From: Gymnorhina tibicen
Taxonomy: Eukaryota > Chordata > Aves > Passeriformes > Artamidae
Reading direction: 5' to 3'
Assembly: GCA_013399875.1 (NCBI GenBank)
Contig: VXAZ01007995.1
Span: 2,769,486 to 2,833,485, forward strand
Length of the DNA stretch: 64,000 nucleotides
The position numbers were made by a program, and so were the translations under genes. The notes beneath the pieces were generated by a model, which searched no databases, had not been told where the DNA came from, and was given only the letters and a program-made list of their open reading frames with translations. Shown here piece by piece: positions 27,035-38,051 of the stretch (positions are counted from its first letter, which is position 1; every line of letters begins with the position of its first letter).

Positions 27035-28929
27035 ACGTGAGGTCAGGCACGGTGAGCGACGCACAAAGGCAGGAAATGCCCGAGCTGGACTCCCTGCAGC
27101 GCTGCTGGCCCTTCTCTGGTGTTGGCCAACTGCGTCCTTTCAGCGTCCCTTAGCTTGTGCGAGGAGCAGGGGAGATACCACCCAACTGTTTATGGAGAAC
27201 CAGCATTCCTTGAGCTGGAAAAGCTGTGTAACAACATGGAGATGGGAGCAGAGCAGCAACCAGAGCACCTGATTCATGGGAAACATCATATTCAGAATTT
27301 GCTTCTGTTCTGAGAAAACGGCAATAATGCCTCCAAACTGAAAATTTTCAATTAAATGCATTTGGACCAATTGGAATGTTTCATTTGGGTTTCAACTCTT
27401 AACAGCACAACTGAATATAATTTATATTTTGCGATGGAAAAGGCAATTCCAAATTAGCAAGGGAGGCAGCCGAGCCTTGAGATTCGCTCCCTCCTTCTAC
27501 CCACTTTTCTCCTCCCTTAAAAGAGTAGCTGTGGGAATAGTTCCTTGTTTGCAAAGGAACACTTTCCTACTGAAGATTTTCTAGTGATGTGTAAGATGGA
27601 TGTTACAAATATCAGCCCAGACCAGAGAGCAATTGCTGGAGTTCCTTCTGCAGCCTTTAAAAATCCTCTCATTGCAGCCACTCTGGCAGTTCCTTATATA
27701 TGTGGTCAGAGCCAGGCTGCCTGTGTTGGGCCTGCCCATCTCCCTTTTCTGCTTGTGATCTTGACACCACAGTTTAGGCTAGCTCAAGAAGGATTGTCAG
27801 CACTGCAGTTCTGAATGCTCTTATCTGCAGAGACCTGCAGGGTTAGCAGAGAAAAGCATCCAGCATCTTCCTCTCCTCTGGAAATTGAATGTATCATTTC
27901 TCTCAGACTCCCAGGGGCCACAGCCTCCAAGGCTAAAAACCCACAACTATTACTGAACCTAATTACCACCTGACAGCAAAGTGCTTTTCCGTAGCATCAT
28001 TCAGTTACCTCATCAAAAGGAATGTTTGTTTGCTTTCTTCATTTTAAATTAAAGAACCACTGACAGTGGTAACTGAAGCATTTTAATCTCATCAAATATC
28101 CATGTCCATCTCTATAGAGACAGCCACGCCAGCAGGGAAAGATACACATCTCTAATCGGGTTGCACAGAGCAAATTTTTGTCTTTCTCCCACCAGAGCCT
28201 AATGTGGTGAGGGATCTTTTGTTTGGGGAGTGCTACCTCACAGTAAAATTCTAAATACGGTCAGTGTTCAGCACTAAGCCAACAGATGTTCAAGGAATAG
28301 ATTTTTAAAGATTCATGTTGTTAATTTCCTGACGGATTTCAAATACCAGCTTTTCCCTGTAAGTAGATAAATGCCTTCTATTTGTATCCTGGGCTTTGTC
28401 ACCTGACATTTGATCACAGCCTAAATATACATACACCTAAAATGTACACCAGTGAAATGAAATTGTTCTTTAAAGCTGCCGTGTTAACTGCAATCCTTTC
28501 CAAAAGGAATTCTTGTAGACTGCTGGGAAACAGAAGGGAGATGGCTGTGGCTTTAAATATGCCTTGGCTAGGCAGTGGCACTAGGAAAGGACTGGAATAT
28601 GTAAAGTGATACTAAATATCTGTGTAATCAGGACTAATTATATGGCACAGTTATTAGTGGAAACAGGACATGTTGTGCCCACAGTTTATGAAAATATATT
28701 AAAACATTACTGGATTCCACATAGTCATTGAAAGAAAGCTGCAGAGTTAATAAACGTGTAAGGGACAACTAATTGCCTGCTTTGTCCCAGACTAGGACAG
28801 GCAGAACAATTTCTGTTTGAGGGAATTAGTGCAGCCAAAATGTGTTAGAATGACAGGCCTGGAAATAGCAACAACCTGCAGCTCTTCCAGAGCACGTCTG
28901 ACCCTAAGGAGGGAAGTGTTTATGTTGGA

Positions 28930-29030
28930 ATCACCATGTTATGGAGAAGGAAATTGAGGCACAAAAAGGGAGAGGTGGACCTGAGGGTCAGAAATAGGGC
29001 TGGTACCCAAATTCAGGCACCTTACAAGAG
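28930..29030 (+). mobile_element. MIR-like SINE fragment
   Basis: GAAATTGAGGCACAAAAAGG followed by a GTCAGAAATAGGGCTGG segment and ACCCAAATTCAGGCACC follows the MIR core order (GAAACTGAGGCACAGAGAGG, then the AGAGCTGG-like part). It is short and diverged. Confidence 0.5.
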
Positions 29031-29368
29031 CTTTGTCCATGCAGCCAGGATGTCAGAGAGCAGCCATCCTACAGCATAGGCAGTGCAGGCAGTTCGGTGG
29101 GAATGGAATCAGGATCATCTGGAGTAAGAGGCAACAACTGATGCAACAGCTCTGGTTGCAGAACGAGATTGAGGCTGGAGGTGGGGCACCCCAAATGCTT
29201 AAGCAGCTTATTTCAAGGGTCAAGAGAAATAACTGTATCTGTATTCTGTGTACAACGTGATTATGTGCCTGCAAGTGAATCCAACTGGCTGGCTGGACCT
29301 GTGGTTAAATTCCACCTGGTCTTGTCTATAGAAGCCCCTGGGTCAAGGGCCACCTGTAGATCAACACA

Positions 29369-29541
29369 TCACAGAATCACAAACTGGTTTGGGTTGGAAG
29401 GGGCTTTTAGGATCATCCAGTTCCATCCCCTAGATGGTGGACCTTCTGCTAGACCAGGTTGCTCCAAGCCCCATCCAACTTGGCCTTGAACACTTCCAGG
29501 GATGGGGAATCCACAGCTTTTCTGGGAAACCTGTTCCAGCG
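29369..29541 (-). mobile_element. CR1 LINE 3'-end fragment
   Basis: Begins TCACAGAATCACAAACTGG, then GGTTTGGGTTGGAAGGGGC, CATCCAGTTCCATCCCC, GGCCTTGAACACTTCCAGG and AAACCTGTTCCAGC. This is a clear avian CR1 tail in reverse orientation, less diverged than the 15.8-kb copy. Similarity fades after 29541, though GC-rich sequence to about 29760 may include more of the same insertion. Confidence 0.88.
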
Positions 29542-32500
29542 ATGGAGCCCAGCACAGCTCATCCAGCCCCTCCCAGAACCCTTCAGCCCCTTCCCTCTGA
29601 CTGAGCTTCCCCAGCATCCCCCCAGTTCCCCTGGGAGTGAGCCCAGTGACCACAGAGTTTCCCACAGCCTGTAAGGGAAGGTCAGGTTTCAAGCAGTAAC
29701 CCCAGTGTGTCCTGCAGTCCTTGTGGCAGGGAGACCCTGTGATCCCAAACAAACACCCAGGTCACAAAGATAATGTCTGCTGTCATCAGCATGCTCAGTT
29801 ATTATTTTCTTGAAGGTGATGAGGCAAGGTAGGAAAGCGTCAATGACTCAGCTGGGGAGAGCAGGAAGGTTAGAATATTTTCAACTGTGAGCTAATGAGT
29901 TAAAAGCCTTGCTGAAAATGCTGGATGCTCTCTGGAGTGACAAGCCAGCAGGCCCATGAGTTTCTAGCAGGGTAGGAGAGAGCTCTGTGCTGCCTGCAGA
30001 AGCTGCTGGAGAAGAAAGTGCTGCCACTTAGCCGTGCTTGAGAGGGGCTCAGAGAGAGCGTCCTGGACACAAAGACAGCTCTCTAAGGGTGGATTAAGTG
30101 GGCACAGAGCAGGAGAGAGCAGTGCAGAAAGGGGCTGTTGGACAGCAATGAAGGTTCATGCCCTTCCTCTTCTCTTGTTCCTTTTCTAAGCTGCTCAGTG
30201 ACCAGAGAGTTCCACTCCCAGTGCACTCACTGGAAACCATTTGAGTGGAGCTCCCTTTGATGCTGCCAGTGGCACAGGGAGCTCTTCCTCTCACTGAGTC
30301 TCTGTCCCGCTCTCACCTCTTTCTACTTGCGCCAGAGGAAAGGTTAAGATTTCTTGGGCTGAAAGTGTGAAATGTCCTCCTCTGAAAGGAGGTTGGTAAA
30401 AGGTGAAAAATTTGTAAGAGATTAAGAGACAGCAGAGTATAGATGTTACAGAGAATGGCTAAGGTGGGAAAACAGAACTTTTGCTGAAAAATTCACAAAT
30501 GCCAGTCAGCTTGCACTGCCTGAAGCTCATCCCTTTGCCCATATCAACATTTCTCTATTCTTTTACTCTGGCTCCCTGGCTGCAACAGAGCCGTGCTCTA
30601 GCACATCATCAACAGAGGAGCTCTTGCCTCTTTAGACCACTGACATTTTTTCTCTTAGAGCCACCAGTTCCATGTTACTCATATTCTGGACACACTGAAG
30701 TTCAAATTCTAAAAGTCCTGAGTGTGTAAACAGCTCTGGCAGAGGTTAGGGAAGATGGGCTTTGAACAGAGACAGTGTGGGTATCCTGAAAAATCCCACC
30801 TGGGCCTTGCTGGTGGAACATTCTGCAGCTCATGTCTGCCCCATATTTTCCCGCAGGTAAAACCCAGGTGCTCTGCTCACAGAAGTGTTGGGAAAGAAAT
30901 TCCTTCCTGTGTGGGAATCTCACAGTTGCTGCACTGATACACATGAGAGAAAAGCTCCGGAGAAGATGAATAATTCTAAGAGCAGGGATTTGATGGCATG
31001 TGGCAAATAATGCCTGGGGCCACACACTGAATGAAAAAAGGACAGAACAAAATATTGACTGGCCCTTCATTAATTGCCGTCTGTCCATCGTGCCCTGAAT
31101 AAAGCAGCAGCCTTGTTGCAGAAAAAGTAGGCTGTGATGAGGTAATTAAAGACCCCATCAGAAGGCATATCTGCCAGGAGGTTGAATTAAAATTGCTCTG
31201 ACAGCCTTTATTCTGGCAATTCCTCCTTTTGCTGCTTGACTTTGCAGCCCTAATGATGATGTATGAGAGCACAGCTGCGTATCCAACAGGCCCGATCGGC
31301 CCTCGGGGCTGTCCCGCCCTCCTCGGGGGCCACGGGCACCGTCTTCTGCTCCACACTGCGTGGGGACGGCCCAAGTCTTTGTGTGTGGGCACAGTCTGAC
31401 CAAAGGCAGGTCCTTCTGCCTGGACAGCCCAGTCTGAGCCCCATCTCGACACCAAACAGCTGCGCCCAGAAGCTGTGTGGGCTGATGTGCTCTGATACCA
31501 TCCCGGGCTGCTCTCTGGCACGTGCTGTGTGGGGGTCCTTCTGCCCCTCTGGGTCTGGGATGTTCTCTCCAGTTCACCTCTTCCTGTGTTTCAGAAAAAC
31601 TCCTCTCTACACTTCCAAGCTCAGGATTTTTGAGGTTTCAGCTACATCTGATTGTGCTTTCTTTGACCTGGCCATGACTGATGTGAGAGCTGGGAGTGAA
31701 GCCACCTCCCTGCTTTATTCCCAAGGGGCTCTGTTTCTTGCCAGCCCCAGCTCACGTCTCCCAAACTTAAATTATTGTCTTGTTGTCTTTTTCCCCACCA
31801 TTTCCAGTGGCTAAGAGGAGAGCAGAGTGTAATAAACAGAAAAAATATTCTAGACCAAATGTGAAAGGTCAGCAAAACCTCTTACAATTTGTAGAGAAGG
31901 GAGGAAATGGAATGAGGACAGGAAAATAGAAGAGTCAAACAACTTCAATCTGATTTCCAGGTCTGTAAATTGTATTAGTAATGGGAGCACTATTAAGGTT
32001 TAAAGGTAAATTATATGTTTTGCCTAAAAAAATTTTTTGGGGGTTTTCCCCCCTTCCCTATAGGTAATTATAATCTGTAACCTTGCTCCCACACACGTCT
32101 GCACGTTTTAAGCAACTCTTGATACTTGTAGCTGTCATTAAAGAACAACTTCCAGGTTTCGAACGGTGACATTTGCGTGGGTTCGGTGAAAAGGATTCAT
32201 TTACAGAGTTTAGAGATGTGCAGTGCTTGGCCAGCTCCCAGCAGAGGCTTCACCAAAATTCCTCATTACAACAATTAGCTTCTCAAACACTTGGGGACGA
32301 GGCTGCCAGCTGCAGGGATTTTACCCTGGATTTAAGCACGTGCACACTAAAGAACACGCAAACACCCAAATACATGTCCGGCTTGGTCCTGCTCATACAG
32401 ACTCCCTGAACAGAGGGAGTGTAAAAATGCTTCTGGATGGGGAGCTGGTGTGCCTGACAGGGGGCAGAAGAAAATAATCTGCATTACTGTATGAAGTAGA

Positions 32501-35500
32501 CTGGGTCCATGTTAACAATCCCTTTCAAAATGAAGGTGCTGTCAGCTGTTTTAATTTAATTTACTCCACCTTAATTTACTTTTTGGAAATGAGCTAAATG
32601 AATAAATTGAATTATGGCTACTTTAACTCTGAAGGTGCATATCACGTAAGAGCTTGCTGTGGTTTCACTAATCAGCTTTGCATTTAAACCCTAAATGTAT
32701 TTAGATTAGCTCTCACAGGCATCCTCACATAGGTGTGCCTGCAGATACCCACATGCTTTCCTTTTCCTTCCCTGGTCTTGTTGCTCTGAGGAAGGCAGGG
32801 CTCAATAAGCAGATTTACAGCATCTGTGTTACTTCATGCATCCCCCTGGTCCGGGATTTTCCTGCTCTGGAAGCAGAGACAGGGAACTGTGTGAAGGGTG
32901 ACATGGGTAGTGTCTGATGTACACAGCACGTTAATCCCAGTATCATACTGGTAACTTGAACAAGCTCAAGAGACTGCCATTTTCTGCTACATCTCATCAG
33001 GTAAGTGCAATCCATTGCTCTCCTGCTGCTCCTTAGGAAATGGGAGCCAAGGAGCCAAGACAAAACCCATTCCCATGCTCTCTGCAGCTTCCAGCTCCAG
33101 GGTCAGCAGAGGTACACAAGGGCAGCTGCATGTGAGCCATGTGAGTTGCTTGTAGTTGTGGCTCCTTCTTCTTCTCTTGTGTGATAGTGTGGCTCCAGCT
33201 ATAAACTAATTATTCCTGCCTCTGGGCACTGTCTCCTGGATGAAGCAGGTGTGTCTTGCTGCACTGAGCTGGGGAGGGAGGCCAGGAACTGCGGGATGGA
33301 TGGCAAGCAGCAGGATCCCTTCTGTGGCAGAGGGAGAGACATCTGCACACCGTCTAACATCTGCCTTCCCTATAAGCAGCATGGACCAGCCCCTGCACTC
33401 AGTGGGCAAAGCCATAGGATATGGACCTGATGGGACTTCCAGGTAGTGCTGGGACTCTCCACACACCACTTCAGTGGGGTTTGTATGGCCCAGAAGTCAC
33501 AACGTGCTGTCATGGATGGGTGGGCACCTGGCAAGCATGACCACTTGCTCACTTACTGGAAATAGGCGCTGGTGAGCACTTGAAAAAAAGAAAAATCAAG
33601 CCTGTGGTAATGGCTGAGGATTTCTGACCTTTGCTCTAACATTTCAAATTTGTTTTTATTGCTTCTAATTGGCCTTGCTTTGGAGCATGCACATTATCTA
33701 ACTGTCAGGGCACTGGCTGTCATTATCTGCTGGGTCATTTGGTTTGTGTTCTTTACGATTGAAACTTGTCAGGCGTTCTCAGAAAATACTGCGCTCCCCT
33801 TGCAGTGTCAGACGTGGTGCTGGTTAATTGTGCATCCCTGAGAGTGAAGCACTGGGACTGATCAGGCATTGATTGTTTAGCTGTGATGGACGCAATGGAA
33901 ACGTGTTCCTCTGTATGGAGGGGAAAGTGTAAAAATTAGATCAGCAGCAACACGACAGCAGCCAGATTTCTTAGTTTCAGGGATCAGAGGTTACCCATTT
34001 TCCAGCCTTGATGACTCATTTTTGATCCCGCTCACAGGGCTTGGATAACTTCATTTTTACCTCCCTTTGCAATTTAAACACCAATTCTCTTCCATTTTGA
34101 CTTTCTTTAATACACCAGCTGCAAAGTCACTAGTTCAAATCTCCCCGCCTCGCCTTGCTTCACGAGATGGAAACAAAAGTCAAGAACTGTGTGTGTGTGT
34201 AAGAGCTCAAAATGCCACAGTGGCCCAAATGTGGTGGCTGGTGGTTCACTGGTGGCTCTGTAAACCTCAACTCACCCAAACCATCAGCCCAGTTTGTAAG
34301 TCTTCTAATTCATTTTAAGGCCTTTAAGATTTCCTAACAATTAGAAATCCAGGTACAGTTGTTTTGGATGTGGACTTTTACACTACATTCAGAGCAGGTG
34401 TATATAGGGCTTGTCCTCCTGTGGACGGGCTGGGAGAGCTACAGGCAGCAACAGCAACGTTCCCGTTTTGCAGAGTAAAAACGAGCTTTCCTGGGAACAC
34501 CAAGCTGCTAGACCTCAGTGTGAATTATGCATCTGCTGTATTTAGATAGAAGCAATTTTCCTGTTGAAATCAGAGGTTGGCATTTTTTTTCCCATGGGGT
34601 TCTGTAACTCAAAATTGTGTTGAGATCAAGCATGTAGCGGAGGCTTTTTTAGCTGTAAAGGTGAATGTATTCAGATTATTCAAGTGGTGATTTTTTGGAT
34701 GTACAATTAGTTGAGTGAGAGATGTGGTATAAATTTGGTATTGTAATTGCTATGCCTCTGAGATTTCAATTTGCAAAACAGTTTGCATGGCTGCAAGATT
34801 AACTGTTGTCTGTGCGATGAACGTGTAGCAGAGCTGTGGTTTGATTGTGACTGTCAATTGGCTGTATGTCCCAAAAAACCACTTTGTCACAGGTACCTGA
34901 TGTGAACTGAGTGGTTGATACTCATGATGCTTCAGCTCAGTGGATGGCTGAAAAAAGCCAGTGTCTAAAAATCTCACCTGTAAGTGCTGTTGGCATGACA
35001 GGATTTCCTATTTCTGTATTAACCAAACCAGGAAAAAGGAAGTTTAAGACCCATTTTTATCCTCTTTGCGTATTTTGCATTATACTGCTTCCTTCACTTA
35101 CACAGAGGAGCATGGGAATGGCACTCAGCAGTGCTGCTCCAGTGACTGGACTGGGTGCAGAGAAATGGGGGTGCATGGAAGCACTGGCCACAGCCCGGCC
35201 AGGAGCTGAGCCCTGCCTGCTCATCCAGTGCTGGCTGTGCCCTGGGAGCGGGCAGGAAGGCTGTCAGCAGTGAGATGGGCAGTGCTGATGCAGCCCCAGG
35301 GCAAGGGCTGGGCTGCCTGGCTGCTTTCTGATGTTTGGTTCACAGCTGCTGCTGTGTTTGGGTCTCCAGTGTTGTCTAGGAACATGTCAATGTAATTATA
35401 CACAGAACCAGAGAAACTGCTTGTTCTCACTTCACTGTGCCTTTCAGGTCTCCCTCCCAGGATCCTAATTTATTTATTTTTGTCTCAGTGTTTATCTCTT

Positions 35501-37217
35501 CAAAATACCACTGTGCCTTAGGTTGGTGATTGAACTGGAGAGATAGAGTAAATACTGAACTGGTGGCAGCTGTGACACTGGGGAGGAGGGGAGGGCTGGT
35601 GGAGGTAAAGCCCTCTAAGCCCTGGGCCCCATCAGCAACTGCATTGTTACAAGTTTTTTAAATGTATATTAAAACATCCTTCTGCAAATAAAAGCAGAGG
35701 CACTGAGAAACACACTCTGCGTCACTACAGCAGGCAGGTTTAGAGGTGCCCAGTTCCTTGGGGTGAGTCACGTTGCAGGGATCAAGAAAACTGGGGTTTC
35801 ATCAGCTCTTTTCAGTTCTCCCCAGGTCTCCTGCATGGCCTTTGGTCGGTCACATCACTTTTGATGTGTGGCACGGATGTGTGACAGACAGCTCCTCTCC
35901 CTCCCAGTGTTTGAGTCTCAGTAGTGTTTGGTACAGCACCAACACCAGCCCGCCCGGGGTCTGCAGCTGCTGTGGGGGACACAAATAACTGATCTTAGAG
36001 GGAGCAGACTGAGCTCAAAGAGTAGATCAGGCACAAGGAGAGGACCTTCTCATTTGTATCCTGCCATAGCAGTGGGGGAAAATGAACAAAGTTGGCAAGG
36101 CATGGCTGAGGGGCCAAGAGCTGCCTGACAGAGCACCCTGAAGGGTCATTGGAGCCCCTTTGGCTGGTGTGGGCAACAGTGACAGCACAGTTTGATTACC
36201 TTCCTTGGGATGGGAATGGATAGTTGGGGTTTGCTGCTTTTCAAAGGAGAAGCTGTCAAAAGGTGTATCTGCAGGGGATGGTGATGGCTGCTCAGAGATG
36301 GTGCTGCTCTGGGGTGAGTGTGGAGGGACCCCACTCTCCACTGGAATCCCATAGGCAGGGTTATAGGGCAGCCAAAGCTGATTCCTCTGGCTCCTGGTCC
36401 CAGTGTTTGTTTCAGAGACAGCTTTTCAGTCCCCGTGAGAGCCACCGGTGCTGGCAGGGGCTGTGAAGTGAAGGTCCCTGCTCTGGGATAGCCCGGTGCT
36501 GGCTGAGCCTCCCTGAATGAGGGATGGTGCTGCAGGACCCACACCCTTTGCAGTTCAGCCTCTCATCAAGCAAGGCCTCTGGACACAGTGGTGTGAGTTG
36601 TGACCCTTCTTCCCCAGGCCTGGCTCTGTGTTTCTGCCCAGACAGACAGACTAGGGCTGAGACTGTCTGGTCACTTGTGCCCATCTTGCTGTGACCAGTG
36701 TGTCAGGACCTGGAGGGCAGAGAGGCAGCAAGACTGCTGGGCTGTGAGATGGAAGATTTTAATTACAGCCTCTAAGCAAAAAGGCTTTATAAGTGAATAG
36801 AACAGAAATGTTACAGAACTAACTGATAATAGAGATTTACTTTTCCTTAAAGTAACAAAAATTAATCATGCACACTGTAAACACACACACACAGGAGTGC
36901 TTTGTCTGGGAAACAAGTAGTGAGACTTACTCAGTTCCTTATCAGGAACTGAAGTGTTACAAAGGAAGTCTTTCCAGCAGATAAGCTGTGGGAAGCTGGG
37001 GAGCTGGTTCTGTGGTGCTGGGTTGTGAAGAGCTCAGTTCTTACCCTGTGAACTCCTGGGGCATCACTGCAAAAAGTACTTTGTATTTAGCCTAACCCCG
37101 CTACTTTGGAGGCCAGTTATAAAACTCCCACAGCTCTGCTGGGGCTGCAGCCTGAAAGGGACACTGCAAACGCCACACTCCAAACTATACTGACAACTGA
37201 AGTTTGGCATGACTGCT

Positions 37218-37259
37218 AGATAACTGGAGTTAGATAATTGGAGTTAGATAATTGGAGTT
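37218..37259 (+). repeat. 14-bp tandem repeat, three copies
   Basis: Unit AGATAAYTGGAGTT at 37218, 37232 and 37246. Only the first differs, by C for T. Confidence 0.9.
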
Positions 37260-37881
37260 ATGGGCACAGGGAAATAGCAGTATCACATCTTTGTGGGGTC
37301 TTTGAAGGCACTGGTCTGGATGCTGGAAGCGCTGGCATCATGTGTCGGGTGCTGGGTGCTCCCTGGCCACGCAGTCAGGGTCTGTCCCTAAAGACTCTGA
37401 CCCAGCTGTGAACACCCTTGGCAGCGGGGGCAGTCCAGCTGTGAGCAGATGTGGGAACCCAGCCATCCTGTGAATGATACGTGCCCCAGAAGGACATATT
37501 CACAGTGAGAGGAGGGCTGTTCATGAGCAGAAATGAAGGGAACCATTTCAGGTGTACAGGAACCTTGGTAGGAGAAAACAGTGGGAAGTGCCTCACCCAA
37601 AGGGATGTAATGGGACCCTTCTCTTGGAGAGCTCGGAGCTCGCACAAAGCCCTTGAAGCCTCCTAGAAGGACTAACCCTGCTCTGGCCAGAGAAGGATGG
37701 GACCAGCTGGTCTTTAGCCACCTCTAATTTGTCTCAAGCTGCCAAAGCCTTCCTTACAGATGCACTTCGCTGTGAGACTTCACACGCGGCTTCTCCTCAG
37801 AGCACACCCCGCGCGCGCTTACCTGCTGCTGGAACGCCGCAGTGTCTGACAACGCCTGTCCTCTCTCTCTTCCTTTGGCAG

Positions 37882-38005
37882 GAAGGACAAAGTGCCACAC
37901 TATAAATGCACTGCCCAGCGGGGCCCAGGGAACAGCCACGCTGGAGGCAAACCCGAGAAGAGGAGCCAAGTGCATCTGAAGGAGCCGTCTCTCTCCATGC
38001 GCTGA
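37882..38005 (+). CDS. AGBL4: AGBL4 terminal coding exon and stop codon
   Basis: A strong pyrimidine tract (CTCTCTCTCTTCCTTTGGCAG) precedes this exon. Its first G completes the arginine codon split by the 26459 donor. It then encodes KDKVPHYKCTAQRGPG, NSHAGGKPEKRSQVHL and KEPSLSMR, followed by TGA at 38003-38005. The human CCP6 tail has the same pattern (KEKSPPYK, RGP, then a K-rich stretch with a KDPS-like motif), so this aligns residue by residue at low identity. The tail is basic and disordered-looking, lies outside the catalytic domain, and has no known fixed function that I can assert. The match is weaker than for the upstream exon; the support is frame, phase, acceptor quality, position and the KDK..YK and KEPS motifs. 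It is too short for ORF-based gene finding. The stop codon runs straight into a (GGAGA)n repeat. Confidence 0.85.
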
Positions 38006-38051
38006 GGAGAGGAGAGGAGAGGAGAGGAGAGGAGAGGAGAGGAGAGGAGAG
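38004..38051 (+). repeat. (GGAGA)n microsatellite at AGBL4 stop codon
   Basis: Nine or so GGAGA units begin in the last bases of the TGA stop, so length changes would alter only the 3' UTR. Confidence 0.92.

Larger units (their letters stand above)
26460..37881 (+). other. AGBL4: AGBL4 intron between the two recognised exons
   Basis: The intron runs from donor GTAGGT to acceptor TTTGGCAG, about 11.4 kb, and its phase is consistent at both ends. Human CCP6 has about eight extra residues (NKEIEVQR) between the segments encoded by the flanking exons, so a micro-exon of about 24 bp could be hidden here. I looked for one and found no candidate with splice sites. The intron contains a CR1 3' end (29369-29541), a MIR-like element (about 28930-29030), a 22-bp tandem repeat (26985) and a 14-bp tandem repeat (37218). 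Possible conserved blocks lie near 31.15 and 32.5 kb. The 31158-31814 region is GC-rich with overlapping open frames on both strands and no recognisable protein. Confidence 0.8.

Noticed and set aside
28941..28970. Possible AGBL4 micro-exon reading KEIEAQ, like human NKEIEVQ
   Set aside because: There is no pyrimidine tract or correctly placed acceptor, the nearest donor gives a length that breaks the frame, and the words are explained by the MIR core.
31158..31814. Overlapping 139-183-codon frames on both strands
   Set aside because: GC-rich patch with few stops on both strands; low-complexity sequences without motifs and no supporting splice context.
34911..35273. 120-codon frame with donor-like CACCTGTAAGTG
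   Set aside because: No acceptor upstream, no recognisable protein, and it does not fit AGBL4 phase or sequence.
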